Assembly (NCBI RefSeq): GCF_018687575.1
Contig: NZ_CP061297.1
Location: 372,001-436,000 of the forward strand
Source: Polynucleobacter asymbioticus
GTDB taxonomy: Bacteria > Pseudomonadota > Gammaproteobacteria > Burkholderiales > Burkholderiaceae
DNA: 64,000 nt
Direction of reading: 5' to 3'
Below the pieces are notes generated by a model. The model saw only the letters and a list, made by a program, of their open reading frames with translations. It was not told the origin of the DNA and did no database searches. This document shows positions 1 through 8,501 of this stretch, piece after piece. Every line of letters begins with the position of its first letter. Position 1 is the first letter of the stretch. Both the position numbers and the translations under genes were made by a program.

Positions 1-79
1 CGCCTTCTTGCGGCATCATGCTCTGACAGCCCACCAAGAGGGTGAGAAAAGCAATGCTCAGTAATTTTTTGAACGGCAC
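1..79 (-). CDS. Lipoprotein, N-terminal fragment (runs off left edge)
   Basis: Only the first 26 codons are in the window; the gene continues past base 1. The reading frame gives a short basic start (MPFKK), a hydrophobic stretch and a lipobox L-L-V-G-C about residue 18, the standard signal for lipidation and cleavage by Lgt/LspA. A GTG start at 79 is chosen because GGAG lies 8 to 9 bases upstream and gives a signal peptide of normal length. An in-frame ATG at 112 would add 11 non-hydrophobic residues. The mature protein is outside the window, so no function can be given. It lies on the same strand as and downstream of the tRNA and amiC. Confidence 0.6.
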   Translation of the reverse strand, partial: MPFKKLLSIAFLTLLVGCQSMMPQEG

Positions 80-161
80 TGTTGCATCTCCAAAGTAGGC
101 CACATTAGGCATACATTACTCCAAATTCGCTTTTGTAAACCAAGCACCTGGATTACAAAGA

Positions 162-185
162 AAAAGCCACCCGAAGGTGGCTTTT
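162..185 (-). terminator. Rho-independent terminator after tRNA-Lys
   Basis: Perfect hairpin with arms AAAAGCCACC and GGTGGCTTTT around a four-base CGAA loop (TTCG on the minus strand). The minus-strand transcript ends in a run of T. It starts 8 bases beyond the CCA end of the tRNA, so it most likely ends the tRNA transcript. Confidence 0.8.
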
Positions 186-193
186 GGTATTAC

Positions 194-269
194 TGGTGGG
201 TCGGGCGAGATTCGAACTCGCGACCAACGGATTAAAAGTCCGCTGCTCTACCGACTGAGCTACCGACCC
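194..269 (-). tRNA. tRNA-Lys (anticodon TTT)
   Basis: A 76-base cloverleaf can be folded on the minus strand: acceptor GGGTCGG pairing with CCGACCC, discriminator A and encoded CCA, D-arm with GCTCAG, anticodon stem GCGGA/TCCGT with loop CTTTTAA (anticodon TTT, lysine), and T-arm with GTTCGAATC. The layout is very close to the well-known bacterial tRNA-Lys. Confidence 0.97.
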
Positions 270-281
270 AGTAAGACAGAA

Positions 282-290
282 ATTATAGCA
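282..290 (-). promoter_or_regulatory. Extended -10 promoter of tRNA-Lys
   Basis: On the minus strand the sequence TGCTATAAT lies 13 bases before the tRNA 5' end: a perfect TATAAT with the TG of an extended -10 element. No good -35 hexamer was found at 16 to 18 bases, which fits extended -10 promoters. Transcription start is inferred near 275. Confidence 0.6.
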
Positions 291-355
291 AGAACTTGGT
301 TTGGCTTCCCTGGCTTTGCCGACTTTTGCCTCTACGCCCTGTAGTTACAAGAGTG

Positions 356-1693
356 CTAAGCGCTTGCCCGTCTGGCAACCGGTGGATTTTTCGAGAAATA
401 GTCCTTAATTCCTCTCAAAATTGCTTCGGCAATCCGGTCTTGGTAGGCATCGTCATTGAGGCGGGCTTCCTCCTGAGGATTGCTGATAAAGGCGGTCTCT
501 ACCAGGATGGATGGGATATCAGGAGCCTTGAGAACGGCAAAGCTAGCTTGCTCAACTTTGGGTTTATGAAGGGGTGCAAATCCACTAATTTGTTTCAGGA
601 TCGATGTACCCACTTGAAGTGAGTCTTTAATCTGGGCGGTGGTCGACATGTCTAACAATAAATTAGCAAGCTGCTTATCTTGTGTTTTGATATTGATACC
701 ACCAATCAGGTCAGAAGCATTTTCTTTATTGGCCATCCAGCGTGCTGTTGTACTACTGGCGCCCATTTGAGATAAGGCAAAGACTGAAGCACCTTTTGCT
801 CTAGGTTCGATAAAAGCATCTGCATGAATCGAGATAAATAAATCAGCTTCCACGCGCCGCGCTTTTTGTACTCTAGTATGAAGTGGTACAAAGTAGTCAC
901 CATCTCTCGTCAGAAACGGACGCATATAGGGGTCATTCTCAATCTTGTCGCGTAAGCGTTTAGCAATCGAGAGAACAACATGCTTTTCTTTAGAACCCAT
1001 GGCGCCGATCGCACCCGGATCTTCTCCGCCATGACCTGCATCGATTGCAATGGTAATGAGACGCTTATGTTTTGCTGGGGCAGCGGGCTGCTTAACATCT
1101 GGAATCGCTTGAGCTACTGGCGCCCTCGGAGCCTCTTTTTCTTTCTTGGTTGCAAACTGCGCAATCAAGTCAATTTCTTCATTGGCTTTTTCTAGAGCGC
1201 TTTCTTTACGAGCGCTACTCTTCACTAATTCCATTAGTGGGTCTGGCGGAGTCGCTGGATAGAGGTCGAGCACCATGCGATATTGGTATTCTGCAATGGG
1301 GTCTAGGGTGAATAGTTGAGGCTTGACCGGCTCTTTCAGATCAAATACCAAGCGCACCATGCCAGGTTGAAATTGCCCAACACGAATTTGTGAAACGTAA
1401 GGATCGTTAGGCTTGACCTTGGCCACCAAGTCTTTCAAGGTGGAATTCAATTCCATACCTTGAACATCGACTACTAAGCGGTCGGGGTTGGTCAGTAGCT
1501 GTTGTGAAATGGGTAATGCTTTATCGGATTCGAGCGTGATACGCGTGTAGTCCTCCGCAGGCCAAATACGCACACCCAAAATTTTGGCACCCCACGCAAT
1601 CTCCGCCTCGCCAAAGAAGAGGATAAAGCCCAACATCTTTGCTGAAGTTTTGAGATGTTTTCTTCTGGACGAATTAATTGGAGGCTTACTCAT
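356..1693 (-). CDS. amiC: N-acetylmuramoyl-L-alanine amidase, AmiC type
   Basis: Periplasmic zinc amidase that cuts the bond between MurNAc and the stem peptide during septum splitting. The N-terminus has a twin-arginine-like motif S-R-R-K-H-L-K (residues 9-15) before a hydrophobic stretch, as expected for Tat-exported AmiA/AmiC. Residues about 36-147 form an AMIN domain, followed by an Ala/Pro/Lys-rich linker (about 150-210) and an Amidase_3 domain. Visible zinc ligands are H221 (AGHGGEDPGA), E236 and H290 (SIHAD); the catalytic glutamate is E399 in LVETAF. At 445 aa the length is normal. It starts two bases after the tsaE stop, so the two are probably co-transcribed, a common pairing in proteobacteria. 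Confidence 0.93.
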   Translation of the reverse strand: MSKPPINSSRRKHLKTSAKMLGFILFFGEAEIAWGAKILGVRIWPAEDYTRITLESDKALPISQQLLTNPDRLVVDVQGMELNSTLKDLVAKVKPNDPYVSQIRVGQFQPGMVRLVFDLKEPVKPQLFTLDPIAEYQYRMVLDLYPATPPDPLMELVKSSARKESALEKANEEIDLIAQFATKKEKEAPRAPVAQAIPDVKQPAAPAKHKRLITIAIDAGHGGEDPGAIGAMGSKEKHVVLSIAKRLRDKIENDPYMRPFLTRDGDYFVPLHTRVQKARRVEADLFISIHADAFIEPRAKGASVFALSQMGASSTTARWMANKENASDLIGGINIKTQDKQLANLLLDMSTTAQIKDSLQVGTSILKQISGFAPLHKPKVEQASFAVLKAPDIPSILVETAFISNPQEEARLNDDAYQDRIAEAILRGIKDYFSKNPPVARRASA

Positions 1694-1695
1694 CT

Positions 1696-2226
1696 CTATT
1701 GGAGGTGTAGTTTCTCTATGACAGCAATCCCACCTTCGGAGTTTGCTTTGAGTTCTATTTGTCTTTCAGACTCTTGTTCGCCTGCTGCTAAGTGAATTTC
1801 AATATCAAAAGCAGGAAGGGAGCCCTCCGCCTTCTCTGGCCATTCCACTAAACAGAATCCAGGCTCATCAAAATGCTCTGCAAAGCCAGCTTCTTGCCAC
1901 TCTAATGGATCTCTCATGCGGTAGAGGTCAAAGTGATGAGCGGTGATGCCTGCTGTAGTACCTGGCTTGCTAGTCTCTATTTGAATAGGATAGGGCTCAC
2001 ACAAGGTGTAGGTTGGACTCTTCACTCGACCTTCATATCCAAGGGCTTGTATTAGATGGCGGGCAAAAGTGGTTTTACCGGCCCCAAGATCACCCTCCAG
2101 GGAAATGTTGAGGTGAGCGCAAGGATCGACTTGAAATAGCCCGCTCAGACTGGAGGCAAGTTTTTGAGCCAAAGCGGTCGTATCTGCTTCTTGCCTACAA
2201 TGTTGAGTAAATGAATTCTGAGCCAT
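1696..2226 (-). CDS. tsaE: tRNA threonylcarbamoyladenosine biosynthesis ATPase TsaE
   Basis: Small P-loop ATPase that works with TsaB and TsaD to place threonylcarbamoyl on A37 of ANN-decoding tRNAs. Walker A is GDLGAGKTT (residues 45-53, K51). The family signature SPTYTL, the HHFDLYR segment and the VEWPEK motif follow in the usual order. The protein is 176 aa, slightly longer than the E. coli enzyme (about 153) because of an extended N-terminus and C-terminus. It is the first gene of a probable tsaE-amiC unit and is divergent from queG across only 43 bases, so both promoters must share that short gap. Confidence 0.95.
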   Translation of the reverse strand: MAQNSFTQHCRQEADTTALAQKLASSLSGLFQVDPCAHLNISLEGDLGAGKTTFARHLIQALGYEGRVKSPTYTLCEPYPIQIETSKPGTTAGITAHHFDLYRMRDPLEWQEAGFAEHFDEPGFCLVEWPEKAEGSLPAFDIEIHLAAGEQESERQIELKANSEGGIAVIEKLHLQ

Positions 2227-2269
2227 TTGCCTAGTTTATTCAATTATTCAGCTACATTCTGTATTACTC

Positions 2270-3364
2270 ATGACTTCTTCCCAAACGCCGAACTCTGTTG
2301 ACCAGCCCAATCTTCGTGAATGGCTTGATGAGCAGTCTCGCCAATTGGGTTTTGATGGCTTGCGTATTACCGATACCCATCTTGGATCAGCCACAGAAAG
2401 GCTATATGAGTGGTTAGAGCAGGGTCGTCATGGTCAGATGGAATACATGGCTAGACATGCCGATTTACGCTCTGATCCCGGCATGCTTGTTCCAGGTACT
2501 GTCAGAGTCATTTGCGTCACCATGAACTACCTATCGCCCGCGATTGATTTTGACCATGAGTGGCAGCGCTTGGCTGAGCCAACTCAAGCAACAGTCTCCG
2601 TGTATGCGCGAGGGCGCGATTATCACAAGGTAATGCGCAATCGTTTGCAAGAGTTTGCGCAGAGGATTGAAAAACAGATTGGATCATTTGGCTATCGTGT
2701 ATTTACCGACTCAGCGCCACTGATGGAAGTGGAACTGGCCCGTAAGGCGGGTTTAGGTTGGCGAGGTAAGCACACGCTGTTATTGAATCGTGAATCTGGG
2801 TCGACATTCTTCTTGGGTGAAATTTTGGTCGATGTACCACTGCCGATTGATCAAGAGGAAGAATCGCATTGCGGTACTTGCCAAGCTTGTATAGAGATAT
2901 GTCCTACCCAAGCCATTACAGCGCCATATCAATTAGATGCGAGACGTTGTATTTCTTATTTGACGATTGAAAACCCAGATGCCATTCCGGTGGAGTTTCG
3001 GAGGGCGATGGGTAATCGCGTTTATGGATGCGATGATTGCCAATTGATATGCCCCTGGAATAAATTTGCGAAACGTACGGCCTTACCGGATTTTGCTGAG
3101 CGACATGGTCTTGGTAGGGCAAGCCTCATGCAACTTTGGTCTTGGACCGAGGATGAATTTGAGAAGCGTCATGAGGGTAGTGCTATTCGCCGAATTGGCT
3201 ACTCCCGCTGGCGCAGAAACTTGGCTGTAGCAATGGGGAATGCTCTGGCTGATAGTAGTGTGGCTGAGATAGATAAAGACGCGATCCGTGAGAGCTTGTT
3301 CAGCGCCTTGCCTAAGGCTGATGTCCTAGTAGCTGAGCATATTGAGTGGGCGCTTGACTTGTGA
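2270..3364 (+). CDS. queG: Epoxyqueuosine reductase QueG
   Basis: Cobalamin-dependent iron-sulfur enzyme for the last step of queuosine synthesis in tRNA, reducing epoxyqueuosine to queuosine. Two [4Fe-4S] motifs are seen: C201-x2-C204-x2-C207-x3-C211, and C254-x2-C257-x3-C261 with C228. The likely proton donor is D147 in FTDSAP. At 364 aa the length matches the family. The ATG at 2270 has no clear Shine-Dalgarno, so translation may start from a short leader. The need for cobalamin fits with the B12 uptake genes at 43849-48850. Confidence 0.95.
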   Translation: MTSSQTPNSVDQPNLREWLDEQSRQLGFDGLRITDTHLGSATERLYEWLEQGRHGQMEYMARHADLRSDPGMLVPGTVRVICVTMNYLSPAIDFDHEWQRLAEPTQATVSVYARGRDYHKVMRNRLQEFAQRIEKQIGSFGYRVFTDSAPLMEVELARKAGLGWRGKHTLLLNRESGSTFFLGEILVDVPLPIDQEEESHCGTCQACIEICPTQAITAPYQLDARRCISYLTIENPDAIPVEFRRAMGNRVYGCDDCQLICPWNKFAKRTALPDFAERHGLGRASLMQLWSWTEDEFEKRHEGSAIRRIGYSRWRRNLAVAMGNALADSSVAEIDKDAIRESLFSALPKADVLVAEHIEWALDL

Positions 3365-3408
3365 GTCTACTCGGCAAATCGTGATTTCATCTCACTTACA
3401 ATAATCCT

Positions 3409-4194
3409 ATGTCATCCGCCAACCAACCGTATATAGACCCTAGTGAGATTGCTCTAAAGGGCTCGGTAGTGGAGCGCTTTAAAAACCGTCGTGATGCTTT
3501 TTGGGCTGGTATTCGGGATGCCGCAGGGGCGCCAGCGATGGTCTTATTTGCCGGCATGGTTGGATTCGGGGCGATGGGTAAGACCAACGGCATGGATGCT
3601 TGGTTTACTGGAGCCACTAGTTTCTTCATGTTTGCGTTACCTGGTCAGGTAGTTTTGCTGGAGATGGCAATTACTGGATCATCAGTGATTGCGATTGCTT
3701 TGGCGGTGACCTTAACGTCCACGCGCTTCATCACTATGACGGTGACACTCTTTCCTCAGCTTCATGAAAAAGATCGCAATCGCAGTCTTTATGCCTCGGT
3801 TCATCTCTTGGCAATGACTGCATGGGCAATCTCGATGCGCGAGTTTCAGACAATTGAGGCCAAGCATCGATCGAGTTATTTCATGGGTCTTGGCTTGCTA
3901 TGTTGGTTGATCTCTGTGCCGGGCACTATTTTGGGTTACTTTTTAGCGGGCATGGTGCCGCCAGCGATCACTTTGGGTTTGGTATTTATCAACCCTCTAT
4001 TCTTTTTGCTCACGTTTACTGAGGTAGAGCCTTGGGTTAATCGTATTGCTATTGGCCTAGGATTTATTCTTGGCCCATTTTTCTTTATCTGGGATCGCGA
4101 TACAAGCTTGCTGACTACGGGTTTAGTAGCAGGCACTGCTGCTTACTTATTTGATCGAAAAGTATTGCGTAAGAAGGCGGGGGTAATCGGCTAA
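3409..4194 (+). CDS. azlC: AzlC-family branched-chain amino acid exporter, large subunit
   Basis: Inner-membrane protein of the AzlC/YgaZ family, which with AzlD/YgaH forms an exporter for branched-chain amino acids. The family features are an N-terminal cytoplasmic segment of about 35 residues, then AAGAPAMVLFAGMVGFGAMG, and several hydrophobic helices to residue about 250. The length of 261 aa is slightly above the usual 230-250. Its TAA stop shares one base with the ATG of azlD (TAATG), showing translational coupling. The real substrate cannot be read from sequence. Confidence 0.88.
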   Translation: MSSANQPYIDPSEIALKGSVVERFKNRRDAFWAGIRDAAGAPAMVLFAGMVGFGAMGKTNGMDAWFTGATSFFMFALPGQVVLLEMAITGSSVIAIALAVTLTSTRFITMTVTLFPQLHEKDRNRSLYASVHLLAMTAWAISMREFQTIEAKHRSSYFMGLGLLCWLISVPGTILGYFLAGMVPPAITLGLVFINPLFFLLTFTEVEPWVNRIAIGLGFILGPFFFIWDRDTSLLTTGLVAGTAAYLFDRKVLRKKAGVIG

Positions 4195-4535
4195 TGAATA
4201 CTGCTCTTCAAGGATGGGGTTTATGGATTGCTTTAGCTGGCGCCACATTCGGGACCTACTTTTGCCGCGCAATTGGTGTTCTGCTCGCTAAAAAAATCAA
4301 CCAAGAGAGCGAAATATTTCGTTGGCTTGCAGCGGTGACTTATGCAATGGTTGCAGCTTTGGTTGTCAGAATGGTTTTGATGCCCATTGGTCTCCTGGCA
4401 ACTGTACCCGTCTGGATTCGGATTCTGATTTGCGTTCTCAGTATTGGCGTGATGGTTTCTAAGCCAACACGCCGCCTTGTTCCAGCCTTATTGACTGGAA
4501 CACTGTTGATGCTCGCATACGGCGTGATGCGCTAA
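4194..4535 (+). CDS. azlD: AzlD-family small subunit of branched-chain amino acid exporter
   Basis: Small membrane protein of 113 aa with about four hydrophobic helices, partner of AzlC. The R-A-I-G-V-L motif near residue 25 and the general layout match AzlD. It overlaps azlC by one base (TAATG). The gene ends 17 bases before the convergent stop of the FAD/Fe-S oxidoreductase gene, and no clear terminator hairpin lies between them. Confidence 0.85.
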   Translation: MNTALQGWGLWIALAGATFGTYFCRAIGVLLAKKINQESEIFRWLAAVTYAMVAALVVRMVLMPIGLLATVPVWIRILICVLSIGVMVSKPTRRLVPALLTGTLLMLAYGVMR

Positions 4536-4552
4536 ACAAATAATTCAATAGC

Positions 4553-7500
4553 TTAGAGATGAGCTGCCAAAATTTTGGCAATATGTACAGCGTCTCTTTG
4601 TGTGCCATCAGTAATCTGATGACGACAGCTTGTCCCATCTGCAACGACCCAACTATCTGGCGACTTACGAATTGCTGGCAAGAGGCTTGCTTCAGCCATT
4701 TGCTTTGATACTTCAATGTGCTCGGCTTCATAACCAAAGCTACCTGCCATGCCGCAACAGGAGGATTCAATCAGCTTGGGCTCTGCGTTGGGAATCAGCT
4801 TCAGCAGTTCCATGGCTGGCGTCACAGCCGCAAATGCTTTTTGATGGCAATGTCCATGGAATAGCACTGGGCGTGAGGCTGGTTTGAGTTGAAGCTGGAG
4901 CTTCCCATCCCTTGCTTCGCTAGCCAGGAACTCCTCTAAGAGTTGCACATGCTTGCTTACAGTCACAGCGCGCTCACCAAAGCCCATGACTAAAGCCTCA
5001 TCCTTTAATGTGAAAAGGCAGGATGGCTCGAGACCAATAATCGGAACTCCTTTTTCTGCAAACGGAGCTAAGTGATTTACCAATTCATCCAAGCTGGCTT
5101 TGGCTTTATCCACCATGCCAGCAGCTAAGTAGGTGCGACCACAACAAAATTCTTTCGAGCAGGTGTTGCTGGAGTCTGCTGGCGATTGTTGTTTCTCTAA
5201 GTTCTTTTGTGGAATGTGCACGCGATAGCCAGCGGCTTTCAGAACAGCTAGTGCCGCCTGCAAGTTTTCATCTTCAAAGTAGGCATTGAAGGTATCAGCC
5301 AAGAGCACTACACCCTTATTACCATTTGCACCTGCTGAACTGAGTTCTGCTGGCGTAAATTGGTATGGCACGAGTTTGCTCTTTTCACTCCAAAAAGTTT
5401 TTGCTTTCCAGATTGGTAAGCTTCTTTGTGCAGAAATACCCATCACCCATTCTTGCAATTTAGCAATCGGGGTAATGTGATTTCGTAGATTGAGTAGCGT
5501 AGGCAAACCAGGAATGCTGCTAATGATGGGTGCATATTTGGGTAGATAGGCGACAGCCAGATCGCGCATCGTATGTCCAACACGCTTTTTATAAGCTGAC
5601 AAAAACTCAATCTTCATCTTTGCCATATCAACGCCAGTAGGGCATTCACGGCGGCAGGCCTTGCAGCTGACACAGAGCTCCATCACTTCTTTAATAGCGT
5701 CGCTACCAAGAGGTGAACTTTCATCTTTGATATCCAGTTGATTGGACAGTGCAAGACGTAAGGTGTTGGCGCGACCGCGGGTGAGGTGCTTTTCATCACG
5801 CGTCACGCGATAACTTGGACACATTACTTCCGCATCAAACTTACGACAATGGCCGTTGTTGTTACACATCTCGACTGCTTTAGCTAATCCCATTGCAGGG
5901 TCACCGCCAGTGCCGGGAGCACTGGTCTCTTCAGTGACGGGATTATTTTGTACGTTCCAAGCAGACCAATCTAAAGCAGGTTGCAGCGGAATGACTTTAT
6001 AGCTTGGTGGGAAGCGGAAGTTGCTTGCATCATCCATCTTGGGTGGATTAACAATCTTGCCGGGATTAAATAATCCATTGGGATCAAATTCATGTTTAAT
6101 CTCTGCAAGGGCTTCAGTAATCTTGGGTCCAAATTGCCAGGAGATCCATTCCCCGCGACAGATACCATCACCATGTTCGCCGCTATAGGCACCTTTGTAC
6201 TTGCGCACTAATGCAGATGCCTCTTCAGCAACCGCACGCATTTTCTGTGCCCCATCACGGCGCATGTCCAGGATAGGGCGTACATGCAGTGTGCCTACTG
6301 AAGCATGCGCATACCAAGTACCACGAGAACCGTATTTAGAAAATACATCAGTAAGTGCTTGGGTGTATTCAGCAAGACTTTCTAGCGGGACTGCACAGTC
6401 TTCGATAAAGCTCACTGGCTTGCCATCGCCCTTCAAACTCATCATGATGTTGAGGCCGGCCTTACGTACTTCCCATAGATTCTTTTGTAAACCAGCATCA
6501 GGCATAGCTACTACCGAGCCTGGCAGACCTAGGTCACCCATCAGATCCTGTAAGGACTTTAATTTCTCTAGCAAGGGCGCGTGCGCTTCGCCGGAGAACT
6601 CCACCAATAGGATTGCTTCAGGTGTGGGGCCGCTAGCATCAATGAGGGCGGTCTCAATGGTTTTCTTAAAGCTCGGATTGTGGCGCGCTAAGTCAATCAT
6701 TGTGCGATCAACCAACTCAACGGCAGTCGGCCCAAGCTTGACAATATGTTGCGCGCTATCCATTGCCTTGAAGAAGCTTGCAAAGTTCACCACCCCAAGC
6801 ACTTTGTGTTGTGGCAAGGGAGCTAACTTCAGTTCAAGTGATTTGAAATAAGCCAAGGTACCTTCGCTACCAACTAGTAGGTGCGCTAAGTTGACGCTAC
6901 CGTCTTGGGTGTATGGGCGCTCGCTTTGTGGATGAAAGACATCCAAGTTGTATCCCGCTACACGTCTTAATACTTTAGGGAAATGCGCTTCAATTTCTGG
7001 TTGGAGTGTATTGGCGAGACCTTTTACAAAATCACCAAGTTGCTTTGCGGCGCCAGAGCTATTGGCGTAATTTCCAAAGCTCGCTACTTGTCCATTGGCC
7101 AGCCAAGCATCAATACCCAAAACGTTATGCACCATATTGCCGTAGGCAATGGAGCGGCTGCCACAAGAGTTATTGCCAGCCATGCCACCAATCGTGGCTT
7201 GACCGCCGGTCGAAACGTCTACCGGGTACCAAAGGCCATGGGGTTTAAGTGCGGCATTGAGGTGATCTAAAACGATGCCAGGTTCAACCACTGCCGTTGC
7301 ATTTTCTGGGTCAGCATGCAAGAGCTTGCGAAAGTATTTTGTATTGTCGATTACGAGCGCTGTGCCAGTGGTCTGCCCGCACTGACTGGTACCGCCTCCA
7401 CGTGGCAGTACTGGAACCCCAAGATCAGCTGCAATCTGAATAGCCGTTGCAATGTCCTCAGCTGTTTTAGGAACTAAGACAGCAACTGGCATTGCTTGAT

Positions 7501-7642
7501 AAATTGAGGCATCTGTTGCATAGCGCCCACGACTAGCCATGTCGGTCATAACCTCGCCAGAGGTTTCTTGTCTGAGGCGCTTGGCTAACTCTGCCTTATT
7601 GGCAACGAATTCTGGAAGTGGTAAATCGAGTGGCTTGTTCAT
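4553..7642 (-). CDS. FAD-linked oxidase fused to Fe-S/CCG oxidoreductase (YdiJ / D-2-hydroxyacid dehydrogenase type)
   Basis: A 1029-aa fusion combining what GlcD and GlcF do as separate subunits. The N-terminal FAD_binding_4 domain (about residues 50-190, with PRGGGTSQCGQ and GGMAGNNSCGSRS) is followed by the FAD-linked oxidase C-terminal domain. Next come two ferredoxin-like cysteine clusters (CNNNGHCRKF...CPSYR near 590-615 and CVSCKACRRECP near 660). Two CCG domains at the C-terminus contain HGHCHQKAF and SSCCGMAGSFGY. This matches the YdiJ family, whose members oxidise D-2-hydroxyacids such as D-2-hydroxyglutarate or D-lactate and pass electrons to the membrane. The start codon overlaps the GntR gene stop (ATGA), so the regulator probably controls it. 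The substrate is unknown; neighbours suggest glycolate-like or other 2-hydroxyacids. Confidence 0.87.
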   Translation of the reverse strand: MNKPLDLPLPEFVANKAELAKRLRQETSGEVMTDMASRGRYATDASIYQAMPVAVLVPKTAEDIATAIQIAADLGVPVLPRGGGTSQCGQTTGTALVIDNTKYFRKLLHADPENATAVVEPGIVLDHLNAALKPHGLWYPVDVSTGGQATIGGMAGNNSCGSRSIAYGNMVHNVLGIDAWLANGQVASFGNYANSSGAAKQLGDFVKGLANTLQPEIEAHFPKVLRRVAGYNLDVFHPQSERPYTQDGSVNLAHLLVGSEGTLAYFKSLELKLAPLPQHKVLGVVNFASFFKAMDSAQHIVKLGPTAVELVDRTMIDLARHNPSFKKTIETALIDASGPTPEAILLVEFSGEAHAPLLEKLKSLQDLMGDLGLPGSVVAMPDAGLQKNLWEVRKAGLNIMMSLKGDGKPVSFIEDCAVPLESLAEYTQALTDVFSKYGSRGTWYAHASVGTLHVRPILDMRRDGAQKMRAVAEEASALVRKYKGAYSGEHGDGICRGEWISWQFGPKITEALAEIKHEFDPNGLFNPGKIVNPPKMDDASNFRFPPSYKVIPLQPALDWSAWNVQNNPVTEETSAPGTGGDPAMGLAKAVEMCNNNGHCRKFDAEVMCPSYRVTRDEKHLTRGRANTLRLALSNQLDIKDESSPLGSDAIKEVMELCVSCKACRRECPTGVDMAKMKIEFLSAYKKRVGHTMRDLAVAYLPKYAPIISSIPGLPTLLNLRNHITPIAKLQEWVMGISAQRSLPIWKAKTFWSEKSKLVPYQFTPAELSSAGANGNKGVVLLADTFNAYFEDENLQAALAVLKAAGYRVHIPQKNLEKQQSPADSSNTCSKEFCCGRTYLAAGMVDKAKASLDELVNHLAPFAEKGVPIIGLEPSCLFTLKDEALVMGFGERAVTVSKHVQLLEEFLASEARDGKLQLQLKPASRPVLFHGHCHQKAFAAVTPAMELLKLIPNAEPKLIESSCCGMAGSFGYEAEHIEVSKQMAEASLLPAIRKSPDSWVVADGTSCRHQITDGTQRDAVHIAKILAAHL

Positions 7643-8322
7643 GCTGCAACTTTCTGTTTAGATTCTGAGTCAACTAATTGAATAACAACATCACGCTTAT
7701 TCATGACGTGCTGCATCATGACTTTGCGCATGCGCACGCTGTCACGTGCCTTTAATGCATCTAGCATTTCTTGATGTTCACCAACCGCTTTTTCCCATTT
7801 CACACCATCCTGGTTCGAGCGAAAGCGCAGTGCCTCAATCCGAGCATTGACCTGGGTAAACAACTGACTTAAGACGGGATTATTTGCCGCTTGATTAATG
7901 GCTTGGTGAATCTTGAGATTGAGTCGGTAGTAACTCGAGAGATCTCTGCGAGCATACGAGGCCAGCATTTCATATTGAAGGGCTTCAAGCTCAACGAGTG
8001 TTTGATCGCTAATGTTCTGTGCTGCTAATTCCCCAGAGTAACCCTCTAAGTTTGCAATCACATCAAAGGTGTGCAAGATGTCATCCCGAGTGAGTTGCAC
8101 TGCAATTGCTCCGCGGTTGGCAATGAGCTCGACTAAGCCATCAGCTGCTAAGCGTCGAATCGCCTCACGGATAGGGGTGCGTGACACATTGAGCTGTTCC
8201 GCCAGCTCCCGTTCATTGAGCTTGCTTCCCGGAGTAATGGCGCCCTCTACCAATAAAGCCCTGAGCTTTAAGAAGGTAGCTTCATGCAAGTTTTGCGTAT
8301 TTGCTGGGGTAGTGAGCATCAT
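7639..8322 (-). CDS. GntR-family transcriptional regulator (FadR/FCD subfamily)
   Basis: Residues about 15-75 form a winged helix with NERELAEQLNVSRTPIREAI, the GntR signature. The rest is an all-helical FCD ligand-binding domain that in this subfamily binds small carboxylates through a metal held by Asp and His. The frame is open up to 8367, but the ATG at 8322 is chosen: AAGG lies upstream and the TTTTGTATACAT site at 8337-8348 then stays outside the coding part. That gives 227 aa. The stop overlaps the start of the downstream oxidoreductase gene (ATGA). It is divergent from the aminotransferase gene at 8502 and probably regulates both directions and itself. Confidence 0.88.
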   Translation of the reverse strand: MMLTTPANTQNLHEATFLKLRALLVEGAITPGSKLNERELAEQLNVSRTPIREAIRRLAADGLVELIANRGAIAVQLTRDDILHTFDVIANLEGYSGELAAQNISDQTLVELEALQYEMLASYARRDLSSYYRLNLKIHQAINQAANNPVLSQLFTQVNARIEALRFRSNQDGVKWEKAVGEHQEMLDALKARDSVRMRKVMMQHVMNKRDVVIQLVDSESKQKVAA

Positions 8323-8336
8323 TTGAAATGCCTTAA

Positions 8337-8348
8337 TTTTGTATACAT
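8337..8348. promoter_or_regulatory. GntR-type operator candidate 1
   Basis: TTTTGTATACAT contains the perfect palindrome TGTATACA (8340-8347), the kind of site bound by many FCD-type GntR regulators. It lies 15 bases upstream of the chosen gntR start, a good place for autorepression. Binding is inferred. Confidence 0.5.
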
Positions 8349-8418
8349 ATTTACTATAACCTATCAATAGCTATAAATAACGCTATAAATGGCTTATTTT
8401 TTACTTATTTGATAAATA

Positions 8419-8432
8419 TTTTGCATACAAAA
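8419..8432. promoter_or_regulatory. GntR-type operator candidate 2
   Basis: TTTTGCATACAAAA is a near-perfect palindrome matching site 1 at TTTTG-ATACA. It lies 70 bases before the aminotransferase start and 82 bases (centre to centre, about eight helical turns) from site 1. Two direct copies of GCTATAAAT at 8370-8378 and 8382-8390 lie between the sites. Confidence 0.5.
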
Positions 8433-8501
8433 TTGTAAATTGGTAAAAAGTGCCTTACACTGGCCTGCAAGATTAACTACAAAAACCAAGCGAGACTCAG
8501 C

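Noticed and set aside
6195..6851. 218-aa plus-strand frame inside the FAD/Fe-S oxidoreductase gene
   Set aside because: It is an antisense shadow of a clear conserved gene; its translation has no recognisable domain and no ribosome binding site.
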